Source of the DNA: Trichobilharzia szidati | Lineage: Eukaryota > Platyhelminthes > Trematoda > Strigeidida > Schistosomatidae | Reading direction: 5' to 3' | NCBI GenBank assembly: GCA_944472155.2 | Contig: OX235279.1 | Coordinates: 153,038,199-153,102,198 of the forward strand | DNA: 64,000 bases | In this document: piece by piece, positions 22,800-34,200 of the stretch | Position numbering within the stretch: position 1 is the first letter of the stretch | Layout of the letters: each line of letters opens with the position of its first letter | Program-made: the position numbers and the translations under genes | The notes under the pieces: model-generated | The model's input: only the letters and a program-made list of their open reading frames with translations | Databases searched by the model: none | What the model was told of the DNA's origin: nothing

Positions 22800-25700
22800 C
22801 CCATCAGCCTATAGGAGAAGCAGCAAGCCGTCATCTCCATGGGTGTGCAAATTTTGTAGTAACCCATTGGACGTCCTCATCCTCATGTCCAAGAAATTGA
22901 CGAAAACCTCAGTCGAAGGTAAAGAGCCAGCACCTGGTGCCGATGTCATAAATGAGGATTCTGGCCTGATTCATGAGACTGGGACAGAACCACATCCCCA
23001 ATCTTCCGAAGACATAACAGAGGTGGAGCGTACCCGAAAGTCTACAGTAGCACGCAAAAAGCCCCGAAAACCTAAGAGGGCAAGCAGTGCCAACATCGTG
23101 AGACCACTGGGTGATACTGCAACGAGGAAGCGTTGCGTCTCTGGTGAACGCATGGCTTCCAACTACGGCGAGAGCAAAGTGGAATGAACTGATTCCACTT
23201 GGTTAGTGCCGAAAAATAGGAAGCTGAAGACTTAAAAGAAAGAGAAAAGCACTGGGCTTAGTGATTAGGTCGCAGTGGCCGTAAACACCAATAGGATTGT
23301 TAAACCATCGGACTCAAATTGTAGTACCGTAATTCGGAACTTGGAGGAATCAAAGAAAGTAGATGATGGTCTCAAGGTAGTTAGCTTCATCATCCTTGAA
23401 ATACTTCCTGAAAAAACAAATGGATTTCACATAAGGAAAGTCATCAGAATATGTAGAAAACACCAATGCAACGGAAAGTTCCCAACGACTGCTTAAGATT
23501 GTACTGAAGAATGCATTTAACATCAAAGATAAAAAGATGAGAATTAGACCCCATTGGCCTCTGGAAGATAGAATTAAGAGAAGAGAATTGAAGTCTCGAA
23601 TAGAAAATGGTGATAAAGACCTAAAACTATTATGTTTTCGGGTAGTGAGGTCTCGGAAACCTATGTTACCCAGACCTCTGTTCATAAGTCGATTGAACGC
23701 TATACGAACGCTTGTAGTCTTAAGAATTAGCTTCCTGAACTGGAATTGTTGTCTGAAAACCACAATATGATGTGATTGCTATCACCGAAACATGGTTGCT
23801 AATGGGTGTAGACATAACTCCACTCACACCTGGGCACATCTGCATTACAGCAGACAGAGTAAGTAGTCGGAAATGTGGGGGTTGCTCTATACATCTAGGA
23901 TGACATAGCAATTAGATCAACGTTGTCGGAAGCTCATCAGAGCGGGATCAGTGAAGCAGCAAACTGCGTCATTAACTTGAACATCGGCACCGTGACAATT
24001 CGGGTTATTTATGAAAGTACTGCCAGCCAAGCCGACGATCTCGTGCTAAACCCCCTCAGGACGTGGAGTAGCAGGAATAGGTGTCTAATAGTAGGTGTTG
24101 TCACTTTTATGTTTAGGGTTCACGCTGTCATACAGACGTCAACAGCTGCTTGTCCAAACACTTGAAAAAAGAATGTGCCTGCAATCCGAAATGCAGCAAC
24201 CCCAGATGACTAGTCTGTTAATACACACCAGACTGTCGAGGAGGCTTGGATGGGATTTAGGAATACACTAGATTGAGTCACTGTACCCTTTGTGCCTTGG
24301 TCTACGCCTCGAAAACTACAGAATAAACCACCTTAGATTAGTAATGAAATAAGGAGGTTATTAAGAAAACGAAAGAACTTATGTGACCGGTTTACTCTGA
24401 CTGCGAGGGATGAGTCTTGGATGGAACACCGCAAAATTCGAAACTTTTGTAAGAATGAGATTGAAGAAAGTCGTATAGAGTGTGAGAGACAGTACTGGAT
24501 TGTGTGTATTACCCAAAAAGACTGTGCTCGTACATCAAGCGTAGGGCTAAAACTAGCAGTGGAATACCATCCCTCATTAGCAATACTGGAGAGGCGGCCG
24601 CTTCAGACGAAACAGAAGCTGAAAAGCTCTCCGAATGCTTTTGTGATATGTTCTCGCCTAATCGTACCATTCAGAGGTGCAGCGAGGTCACTGATGTAGC
24701 CACTAAAATGCCCACGATTGTGGTAGAGGATGCAGTGGTTCTTAAACTGTCTATGCTGAGGCCAGGTGAATCAACTGGACCTGACGGACTTGACTCCAGA
24801 CTCCTAATCTCTTTGGCGGATATAATATGCATTCCACTTATGGATATTTTTCAAATCTCTCTGACCCAGGCTAGGCTACTCAGGCACTGGAAAGATGCTT
24901 TTATAAGTCCCATCTTCAAAGAGGGGAACAGGCAGTTAGTATCCAGCTACCGGCCTGGAATTCTGACCTGGATTAGCAAAGGTGTTAGAAAAACTCATAA
25001 GGGATCAGCTCTTAGCTTATATGGACAAATATGGTTTACTGGCCGTTGAACAACATGGATTCCGACCAGGACGATCCTGCTTGACAAACTTACTGTTTGC
25101 TAGGGATAAGAACCAACTAATGGACGTTGTCTTTATCGATCTTAGTAAAGTATTCGATAAGGCATCCCATTTAGGTCTTCTTAGTAAACTTAAACGTTTT
25201 GGATTAGACCAACGCTTTAGTGACTACCTGATGGATAGGAGGTAGAAGGTAAGGGTTAATGGTGTACTGGCAAGGTGGAAAGCAGTACTAAGTGGAGTAC
25301 CTCAGGGAACTGTATTTGGCCCCCTGCTATTCCTATTATACGCAGATGAAGTGCCGAAAATCCTTCCTTCATCCTCCCTAATATTTGCGGACGATATTAA
25401 GATATGGAAAACCATAAATAGTGACGATGATAGGTTGGTACTACAAAACGATCTAGGGAAATTAGCCGAATGGGCTAACCTTTGGAGGCTGGAAATTAAT
25501 TCCAAGAAAAGCGCGGTAATGCACCTAGGTCAGAAGTCTTACACGCCGTACTCAATGGGGAACAAAGTGCCGACGGATGTTAGGGGACAAAACGACTCAG
25601 GAATTATTGTAAGCCATGACATAAAAACAACGTCAAATTGTAATCGAGCCGCAGCTAAGGCTTTTCGAATGCTATGGGCACTTCGAAGGGCTTTCAAACG

Positions 25701-26450
25701 ATTAAACGAGGGTAAGTTCCAAGTACTCTAGTGGTGAGTCAGTGTTTCAAAAAGGAGGCACATATCCTGGAAAGAGTACAGAAGGTAGAAACGAAATTAG
25801 TTAGTGGTATCTCATACCATCCTTATGATAAGAGGATGGAGCATTCAAATCTCTTCCCGTTGTCATACCGAAGAAGAGGAAGAGGCGACTTAATTTGGCT
25901 TATAAGTATGAAACTTGGGCACTGTGGTAGAGCATAACTCCATTATGGATAAGATTTTATTTTGATAATCACACAGTGTTGTACAGTAATATTAACTGAT
26001 GACGTTTCGAGCATAAACTATTTCTCATAATCATAAGGGATGATATGATTATAAGCAATGGTTTATGCTTGAAACGTCATCAGTTAATATTACTGTACAA
26101 CACTGTGTGATTATCAAAATGAAATCTTACCCATAATGGAGTTAATTTTGGCTTATCGTACATTAAAGGGCGATTTAAGGATTGACCTTTCAAACCTTTT
26201 CTCTCCTTCTAGGATACAATAACATGGTCGCCACAAAAGGTGCTCAGACCGAGGTCGACTACAAAACAAGTGGAATTTAGATTCCCAAACAGAGTGATCA
26301 ACGACTGGAATTCCCTACCGGATACAGTGGTAACAGCTCCATCGGTGGACTCTTTCAAAGAGATGTATATCGCAAGGATTAACATAAGCAACGAGAGCCT
26401 TCTATTCTTATAATCTGAATCTGAGACCTACAGTCCAACATGGCCGACTA
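22800..26450 (+). mobile_element. CR1-like non-LTR retrotransposon, nearly full length but frame-broken
   Basis: An ORF1-like part at 22843-23496 (basic stretch STVARKKPRKPKRASSANIV) is followed by an endonuclease part at about 23740-24170 (YDVIAITETWL, CGG.ALYI, EAANCVINL). The RT runs through LRPGESTGPDGLDSRLL (24750-24800), HWKDAFISPIFKEG, EQHGFRPGRSCLTNLLFA (25045-25100), DVVFIDLSKVFDKASH, GVPQGTVFGPLLFLLYADE (25297-25350), FADDIKIWKTIN (25387-25422) and NLWRLEINSKKSAVM. The C-terminus is LERVQKVETKLVSGI (25770) and FPLSYRRRGRGDLIW (25853-25897). The gene is then interrupted by a fold-back element at 25935-26144 and resumes to about 26400. Stops and frameshifts between blocks show it is dead. 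Confidence 0.88.
25935..26144. mobile_element. 210-bp fold-back element inside the CR1-like element
   Basis: Arms of about 90 nt: TAACTCCATTATGG at the left end matches CCATAATGGAGTTA at the right end perfectly, and the pairing continues inward through TTGATAATCACACAGTGTTG, CTGATGACGTTTC and GCATAAAC. Read as a transposon it could be a MITE with a TA duplication and ACTCCATTATGG termini. It also resembles the paired inverted hammerhead tails of PLEs, because each arm has GAAACGTCATCAG. A half copy lies at 50990-51065. It splits the host element's coding sequence, so it is the later insertion. Confidence 0.8.
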
Positions 26451-26479
26451 ACATGGACAAAAATGACCTCCAGGTGTCT

Positions 26480-28130
26480 TACTCCACCAATGACCCTGAA
26501 CGTGAGGGATAAGTTCAGTCATCACGTCTGATGTCGGCATTCAATTTTCGATAGTCAATACATATTTGGAGACAGTCATCCTTTGTTACCATACGGCGGT
26601 TGAGACTTATGGGGAAGATGAGAGTACGATGGTATTTTCGTTCAACATATCTAACTGGGGCTGACAGTGGACGGGAATCCGTGTAGGCGGTTGACGCACA
26701 GGTGCGTGACTACCCGTATCAATACGGTGTTGTACAACATTAGTGCGTCCCGGATTATCCCCTTCATCAAACTTATTGGGGTATTCCTCAATAAACTTTA
26801 TCATTTGTCCCCGAATGAGAGTAGGGGAGGATGGTTTGACCGAAATTTGATTAAAGATAGAGGACATGGACAAGTTTGACTCAGAGGAGGTCGGTCGCTG
26901 AGAGTGATGTAGGGCTATAGAGACTGAATCATTGATAACGTGGGAATGGGCAACGTTTTTAAGAGGGATATGTGCCATAACAAAATCTACACCCAAGATC
27001 AGGTCCCATGTAATCCGGGCATAGATAAAGAACTGATGATGGACATTTAGATCACCAAGGTCCATATGTAAGCAAGTGGAAGATCAGGCTTCCATTTTAG
27101 CACCATGAGCTGCTATCAAGATGTTGTGGGTGGCTACTGGCGATGAGTATTGGGGCGGAGGAGGAATGAAGTCTCTACGAGTGACACCGACGAACCAGTA
27201 TCGACGAGTATTTTAGAGGGCACTCCACTGATGCGTTTTCATAACATTAGTGGTTCCCGACTACATGAATATGTAGATAAGTTATAAAACGGTGACCTAC
27301 TTTGTTGAAGCTGGTGCCTTCTTACCCAGTCTTCGACAGTAGGAACAGGTGGAAGCGTCGTTATCTCCACGCGTTTGCTCGTTGCCCAAAGAAGCATTGT
27401 GATGAGATCAGCCAACGGTAGTAGCTGTAGGTTCTGTGGGGGCTGTACAGCAGGAGCTGGTTTTGGCTGCATAATCTTGTTCGGCCTCCATGAACCAAAG
27501 GATCGTGCGCTTCATGTCTGACGTGCTCGTTGGGGTAGGCACAGAAGGTGTGGTCGCAGATCACCAGGGAGTAAACCCTCAGCGAAATGTGTGCGCAACA
27601 TTGTTTCTTTGTTAGCTGCATCCCCATGGATGTCAGCGTGAGACGCCATTGTTTGCAGAACCTGAAAGTATTCTAAGGGATTCTCTCCAGGAAGTTGAAC
27701 TGGGCTGAGACGTTTTAGCACCGCTGGTTGAGCCCCGAATTTGAGTCGAAACAGGCATCCAGTATGCTCCATTTTTCGCTAGTGGGGTTCGTGCTTTAGT
27801 GACCAGCAGCGTCGGCTCGTGTGTTGGCTTCATCTGAAAGAGAATTGCGGATGCGGACGTGATGGTGGCCCAGTGAAACTAGAATGAGGAAAGCATGCAT
27901 GCGCATCTTCCAAAATGAGTAGTCTGCGTTGAGTTCAAGGACTGGGGTTTGACGAACATCAGGCACGCTAGGAATAGTGGATCTGCATTCCTCGGAAAAA
28001 GCTTCAAGGGTTCACCATCTGACGAAAAGTTCATCATTTTGACCATTTAGGCACCTCCGACACCATTTTGCAACACTGCAAGTGACAGTCACACCAGGAA
28101 GAGAATCGGAACGAGAGCTCGGTAAGAGCG
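26480..28130 (-). mobile_element. Second Ty3/gypsy element, decayed gag-protease-RT fragment
   Basis: On the - strand, gag pieces lie at 27840-27510 (YFQVLQTMASHADIHGDAAN, LRTHFAEGLLPGDLRPHLLC). A linker follows at 27472-27239. A protease C-terminal end plus RT start lies at 27065-26607 (TWDLILGVDFVMAHIP, QHRIDTGSHAPVRQPPTRIP), then CIDYRKLNADIRRDD near 26540. The integrase end and LTRs are not seen. Frames shift several times. It abuts the 3' end of the CR1-like element near 26450-26480. Its protein is clearly different from the young element at 17-20 kb (another gypsy lineage). Confidence 0.85.
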
Positions 28131-28489
28131 TGCATTTTGTACAGTGGGAAAAATCAGAGATTGCGGGTGAAGCCCTGACAAACAAGCAGTCTAGCTGTTA
28201 CCATTGATATTCAGACCTGCTAGATGTTGTGCCTCTTGCTCCATGGAATGGACTCCTGAGTGAATTCCTGAAAGAGAGGAAGGAAAGAAATGTTCAGTAC
28301 TCTATCTATAACAGTTTTCATTTTGTAACACCTATCACACGTAACGTAACCCTCAAAAATGACGCGCATTTAGCTGAATTTCTTCAATGGCGATGCTTTG
28401 TATTATACAGTGTACATTGCTTCCACCCGCATTAAGTTATATCATAGATATAATTTCATCACCTTTCTTACATTTATACATATCATGTG

Positions 28490-28615
28490 TAAGTGAAGAA
28501 TTGTGAGTATGCTTTCTCCTTGTATATGCTATTGATATTGATGATGCCTTTAAAGTGGCGTCCCCCATGTACAAAAACTAGGAGTAAATCACTATAATCA
28601 TAACATTTTAGCGTT
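28490..28615 (+). mobile_element. 3' end fragment of a CR1-like element
   Basis: GATGATGCCTTTAAAGTGGCG followed by TCCCCCATGTAC (28537-28570) is the same 3' UTR ending as at 22580-22610. The fragment may extend left to about 28200. Confidence 0.6.
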
Positions 28616-28619
28616 CTGA

Positions 28620-31094
28620 TTTTGTAGTAGCATATGTCATTAATCTCAGGGTATGCTGTGATCAGTGGTTATCAGTATGGTATCAGTTTCGCTCAATGAG
28701 GCTCATTTTCTGTTCTATTGCTAAAGAAAAGTATAAGAAAATGATGTTCTTATTTCCTCATCTTATTTTCTAAATTTAATTCTGTATCTGAATGCTGAGG
28801 CTACACGTTGACACACCCTGATCCATTTGCCAATAGATGAAATTTGAAACTTTCGTGACACTGTGTCATGGGCAATGTAGTCTTATCCTACACCCCTCAG
28901 AGATACAAAGTGAAACTACAAATTCCTATTGCTGCCTGCTTTTCTCCTAAAAACTTTGCCCAGACGCATGCGTCCCCACTTAGTTGAGAATAGCTCCGTC
29001 GTTAGGAGAAGGAACACAATTTGATTTCTGTTGTTTCTGAAAATACCACAGAATTCCAGTCAGTGAAAAAGAAACTTTATTTCTGAGTTAAAGTGGCAGC
29101 AGATATTGACATGATTATATACATATAAGACAATCTGATTTACATACGACAAGTGATCGACAGGTGAACTGTCAAATGGTCTGCATGTTTTCATCTAGTG
29201 CCTTAAGTGGGCTAAGTTTCCACACTATTGTGGAACCTTCTGTCAACTAATACCGTGAGAAATTTTGCAAGCCATAAGCAGATGATGAGCAGCCAACGAA
29301 ATAAATGATGGTACCATAGTATTCAGCACAAACCACTGTTGTTCTTGCCTTAATGAAATTCATCAAGGGGAATAAAACCATGAAGTTTCTGACACTTGAC
29401 TTTGTAAGCACGAATGAATTTAAAGGTGTATTCAGGCATTCTGGCTAATAAGATTCTAGGAATGGTACAAGACTTCTAATATACTCTCAAAACATGTCAA
29501 ACATTGAAAATAAACTTGCCACTATATAAATGTTACATCAACTGCATGATCAATGAAATACCTAACGTGTTATTAGAAGGTGCACCCAGAGTTCAGATGA
29601 ATACAGTTTTACCAATAAGGGATCACTACGTTAGCTCCGACGAACCCAGAAGTAATTGCGTGATAAAAGCTAGTTACGAGGAATGGTAACGTCTCATATT
29701 TTTAATAACACAGTAAGTAGTATCTTGGCGAAGCGACAATGTTCCATGTTTCTTTTGTGCGACCTAACTTGTCGGTGTTAGGTAGAGGCTCTAATAAAAC
29801 ACGGGTAAGTGTTGGCATGTGATAACTCGGGCGTTCATATGAGTACTGGTATTGTGAGTTATGGTTAGTACAGTTCCGAGCTGATAGGAAGACGAAGGAA
29901 GTAATTCCGAGTTTTCAGAAAGTGTGGGAATGGAAACTTACCTACGGCATTGTCCTTACCAAGTAAATACGATTTGTAGGTATGCGCTCAGGTAATTGGA
30001 CGGGATTTGTGGGTGTGAAACCGTGTGAAATGAGACATAGAGGATTAATCCAAGGTAATATTTGTTTGATTAGAGGCGGCCTCATATAGCCTGCCTTCAA
30101 AGGAGGCTTGCAGTTTTGCCTGGAAACTCACAGCTCCAATAGTGTTCTACGCCCTCACAAGACTTACAAGAATCGGTTATCTCTCTGTATCTCCTCCGCC
30201 CAATTAAAATTATAGTAACACTTCAAGAAGAGAAGGGAAGACTTTCATAGTGTGGAGCCAGTAAGCAGTATAAACTCTGACGTCCTCTAGACATTTATTT
30301 ACTATTGTGTGAGTGACGAATTTATCACCATTTAAAAACCTGGAAACTGTAGGAGATTCGCAACCAAGAGGATTGACTTAGTAGGCGATGAAACTCATTG
30401 TGACACCCAGAAAAAAACTGCAGTTCACTTCATCACAAACAGAATCTGCACCATTAATGTATATGCCGTTGCAAGCTTTCGTTCACTACATTGTCTGTAG
30501 GGTACTTCAAATAATGACTAGATGGCTATGCAGGATATTAGGGGCTGCGCTCAGGTAGTTAGCAGTCCTGTCAAATAATTTTAGTTTGCCCAAATTCACT
30601 TTTTAATTATCTAGTTTTCGTTTTTTCAGTGTTATTTTTATACCGTCACCATTTTTCTCCCTTCTAACCCAATTTCATATTTTTTAGTTTGTTCTTGTTT
30701 CCGGTGCCACATCCGAAATTAGTTAAAAAATGGCTGATAGTGACCACAGCACTATCACTTTCCTGAAGTAAACGTCAAGATAGTGAAAATTAGTTTTTTG
30801 CTATTCTTTCAGAGTTCACTAAGGTACATTCAGACAAGTAATACAACTGATCGTTCAAAATTTCAGCCAAAAATATGAAACATAAAACAACGCAGACAGT
30901 CGTGAGAAAAGAATTTCGCTTGTAAATGCTTCCTAAGCAAACATTGGATACTGAACGTTGCTATGGTTGCATTGTCTAATTTTCCAGCCGCCAGCTTTAT
31001 TATTTTATATCCTTTTGTTATTCTCGAGACTTATATACGGAATTGTTTTTAGTGCATAAAAATTGGTTGTTATACAATAAATCAGATTGAGAAA
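28620..31094. other. Upstream region of the fucosyltransferase gene; no gene recognised
   Basis: About 2.5 kb with no conserved protein motif. It should hold the promoter and any 5' UTR of the gene at 31095, but I can point to no specific element. An ORF at 29504-29689 looks accidental. Confidence 0.45.
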
Positions 31095-31267
31095 ATGAGA
31101 CTCATACCATCTCGCCTTCGAATAGCTGTTTTGATAATCAGTGCATTCGCGTTGCTGCTAGTGTGGAATATCTTGACTGTTTTTGACACTTCTTCAGTTC
31201 TTAGCCTTTATGCGCAAGATGGATCGGAAGGGGATCATTCGTGGTTATCCTCGAAAAATTTGGATTT
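31095..31267 (+). CDS. Fucosyltransferase exon 1: cytoplasmic tail, membrane anchor, start of stem
   Basis: ATG at 31095 in GAAAATGAG context, 57 codons plus two bases. The donor GTATGT at 31268 is followed by a 40-nt intron ending in TTTTTTCAG at 31307. Reading through instead, the frame ends within 54 bases and joins to nothing. Very short 5' introns are known in schistosome genes. Confidence 0.88.
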
Positions 31268-34200
31268 GTATGTGCATGTACAGCTTCATGGCATTTCGTT
31301 TTTTCAGAGATATTCCTGCTAACCAAGATAACATTAAAGAGAAGATAGCTTATCAAAGAGGTGCACTGGAAACATTCTACGATACCAAAAACAATTTCAA
31401 TACTACGGTGAAAGTATGTTCATCTGGTTATTTTTCGAATGTGCAATTTTTTAATTATTTCTGCTCAAGTCTACAATAATGACCCACATAAAAAAGATTG
31501 GTAGCGATTTCGGGGTTTTTGGAGGCAGCTAGACACATAGATTATGGGGAAATGAATTATTTTTCTCTGAAAAATACCCAGACCCCTTAAACTACCAAAA
31601 ATCCTAAAGTTGCCGTGAAATATTTTATTTGGAGAGCAAATAGTTAACGAAAGTACAGAAATAATGCTTCTCTTCTACAATGATTCACTTTACTAGTAAC
31701 CCTTAAATGGAACGACTTCCCGTACTGTATACAGCTTTTTGGCGGTACACTCACTATTTCTGTACACCATGAATGCTGCATTCCTAAACATTATTTCTAG
31801 ATTATTATTCGTTTGGGTGTAATCACTTAATTAATCAATGACCACAGCTTGCACACTGTAATAATTCTGTTCGTTTTGAAATTTTAACTCATGGACTAAA
31901 GTGAACAGTCGTCTTTTACTTTCAGGAGTTCTCTTGAAGTGATCATTTCTTTACTTAATATGCAGTAGTAAACAGTTGACTAAGACTCAACATCTTATTA
32001 TAGATTTTTTTGCCTAATGACTGCATTACCCAAAGCACTCTTTCGGCTTGATTTGGTATCATGTTCGTGATTGACCAGTTGTTATCTATGCAGTCATCTC
32101 AGTCCCCACAACAACTATCCTATAAAACACAATTTGTGAATAAAAACTGTTGTTATGTGAACCTGTTGGCTGACTTTAACATGACGTGCAACAAAAACAC
32201 TGGGCGATGCGTGGTGTTTCTTACAGCTTATAGATAACCAGGGAAATCGATTGTTATGCCTCTCAATCTGCTGTACAGTGGACTTTCAATTCGGTCTGGA
32301 ATAAGTCAAGAGAAAATGCTCATAATGAGTGCTCTGGCGAATAATTCCACCAGTTTAATGTGAGAAACAATTCCAGACGTAGACGGTTTGACTGTGGTCT
32401 CTGAACTCTAAAGTGATGTCTTCGCAACTGTCCTATTCTAGCGATCCAATTTTAATACAAAATGAGTTTGCCCTTCAACGGCACTGTAACTGTGAACAAG
32501 CCCAGTCGATGTAATCTTTCCGTATATGAAAAGTTTGAGAATCCCTTGGTCACTTTAGTCCCCGATCTTTGTACCATTTCAGTGTCTGATTTATTTTTGA
32601 AAAATGTACTTGTCACTCAATCGTGTATTCTGAATGAGATTTAATGTAGGCTGAATACAGTATATGAAATGTATCAGCATCAAAACTTACGAAGGTAGAA
32701 TAGGGAACCCATACTATTCTAATACCGTTCGCATCCACTGCTCTACATCTAGCTCAATCTTTTAAGTCTTGTTGCAAAACTGTTCGTAAATCCTTTTACT
32801 CGGTAGGTAGAGTATGCCATTATTTGAGTAGTTCTGAATGTCGTTTCGATCAACATGCATAACTACACACTTTCTTGGAATTATTTCCAACGTCCAATGT
32901 TTACGCCACTCGACCGAATCAAATCGATCATTATCATTGTCTGGACTCTGTAGAGCTTAGTATCATTGGCATTTAATTCAACTGTTAATAGTATCTTAAT
33001 TACATAAAGTAAGAAGAGAGGAGGGCCTGGGATCCCAACTTCAAGCACCCCTATCCTAACTAGTCACCGTGATATTAAGATGCTGTCAATACTCAGTCTG
33101 TGTCTAAGGAAGTCCTAAATCCAGCCTCTTACCACTTTATCAGTTCCAACACTACCTAACTTCACTGGATATCCTGATTGGGAAACCTTATGGGAAGCCT
33201 TGCTTATATTCACGAATATAACACCCACCGGTCTATTGTCATCGGCTGTATTTGTGAAACTTTCTCGTTCCGATAGTAGGTTGGTCAAGCAAGAGTAGCT
33301 TTGCCTAATGCTACTCTTTCTTTGTGAATTTAATCATACAGAATAACTACACTATAGAAAACTTTCTGTAGCAGTTTCTGAACAATACTAGTTTGACTAA
33401 CAATCGTGGATCCAGCTAAAGAGGATGGCAAAGAAGAGAATAAAGTGGAGATCTGTAGTTGAATCTCTTTGTTCCACTCGGAACCCAAGGGATCAATAAT
33501 ATAATAATAATAGTTGGACTAAAGGAGTGGGACTTCTTAACCATATTTCTAAGTCCTGTTTTGAGGACTGCTTTTACTATGTGTAACTACAGACAAGCTG
33601 GATAGGCTATCAGTCAGGAATTAACTGGCAAAAATTTTGAAGGATCTAACTTTTTAAAATGTTTTTTGATTATAGCTTGATGCCGCACGTATTTTTTGTA
33701 CAAGTATGGAATTTGCAGCATGTAATATCGGTAGCCCACATTTTGCAAGCCGACCATTGATATCAGGTGTGCGTCGGCAGAGGATCGAACCCCGGACCAT
33801 GTGCATTGTCTGCGAGAGTCCTAACTGCTGTACGATCGATGCACCTTAGTCGCGTGAAATTCATAGATCATACATACTTACTCTTCTAACCTCCAAACAG
33901 TTGTAATTTATCTGGTTAGGATTATCAAGATATCAAAAATGGAAGCTTTCAAAGATCTGCTTGTCACACATTTCTTTTAGAGACAAAACCCTCTTCTGTT
34001 CAAGAAATGCACTTAATGATGGGCATTCATAAATGTCTTTTATGGTTACTTAAGGCTGATGGTTTGAAACCCTGGAGAAGGCAGTCTGATATCAATCTTC
34101 CAATCAGTCTGTTATTGATTAGTGGGTAACTGGAGAGTTTTTAGTTGTCAGTAGAAATGGTAGTCAAATTTTCCCTCATCTTTCTATTTTGACTTGATTC

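Noticed and set aside
31183..31479. 98-codon open frame overlapping exon 1 of the fucosyltransferase
   Set aside because: Its first part is the unspliced wrong-frame reading. Only 31308-31413 is used after removal of the 40-nt intron, and the part after 31413 is intron.
33770..33848. Possible tRNA gene on the - strand
   Set aside because: T arm and B box are good but two extra bases precede the acceptor stem and no proper anticodon arm could be drawn. Kept only as a tRNA-like sequence.
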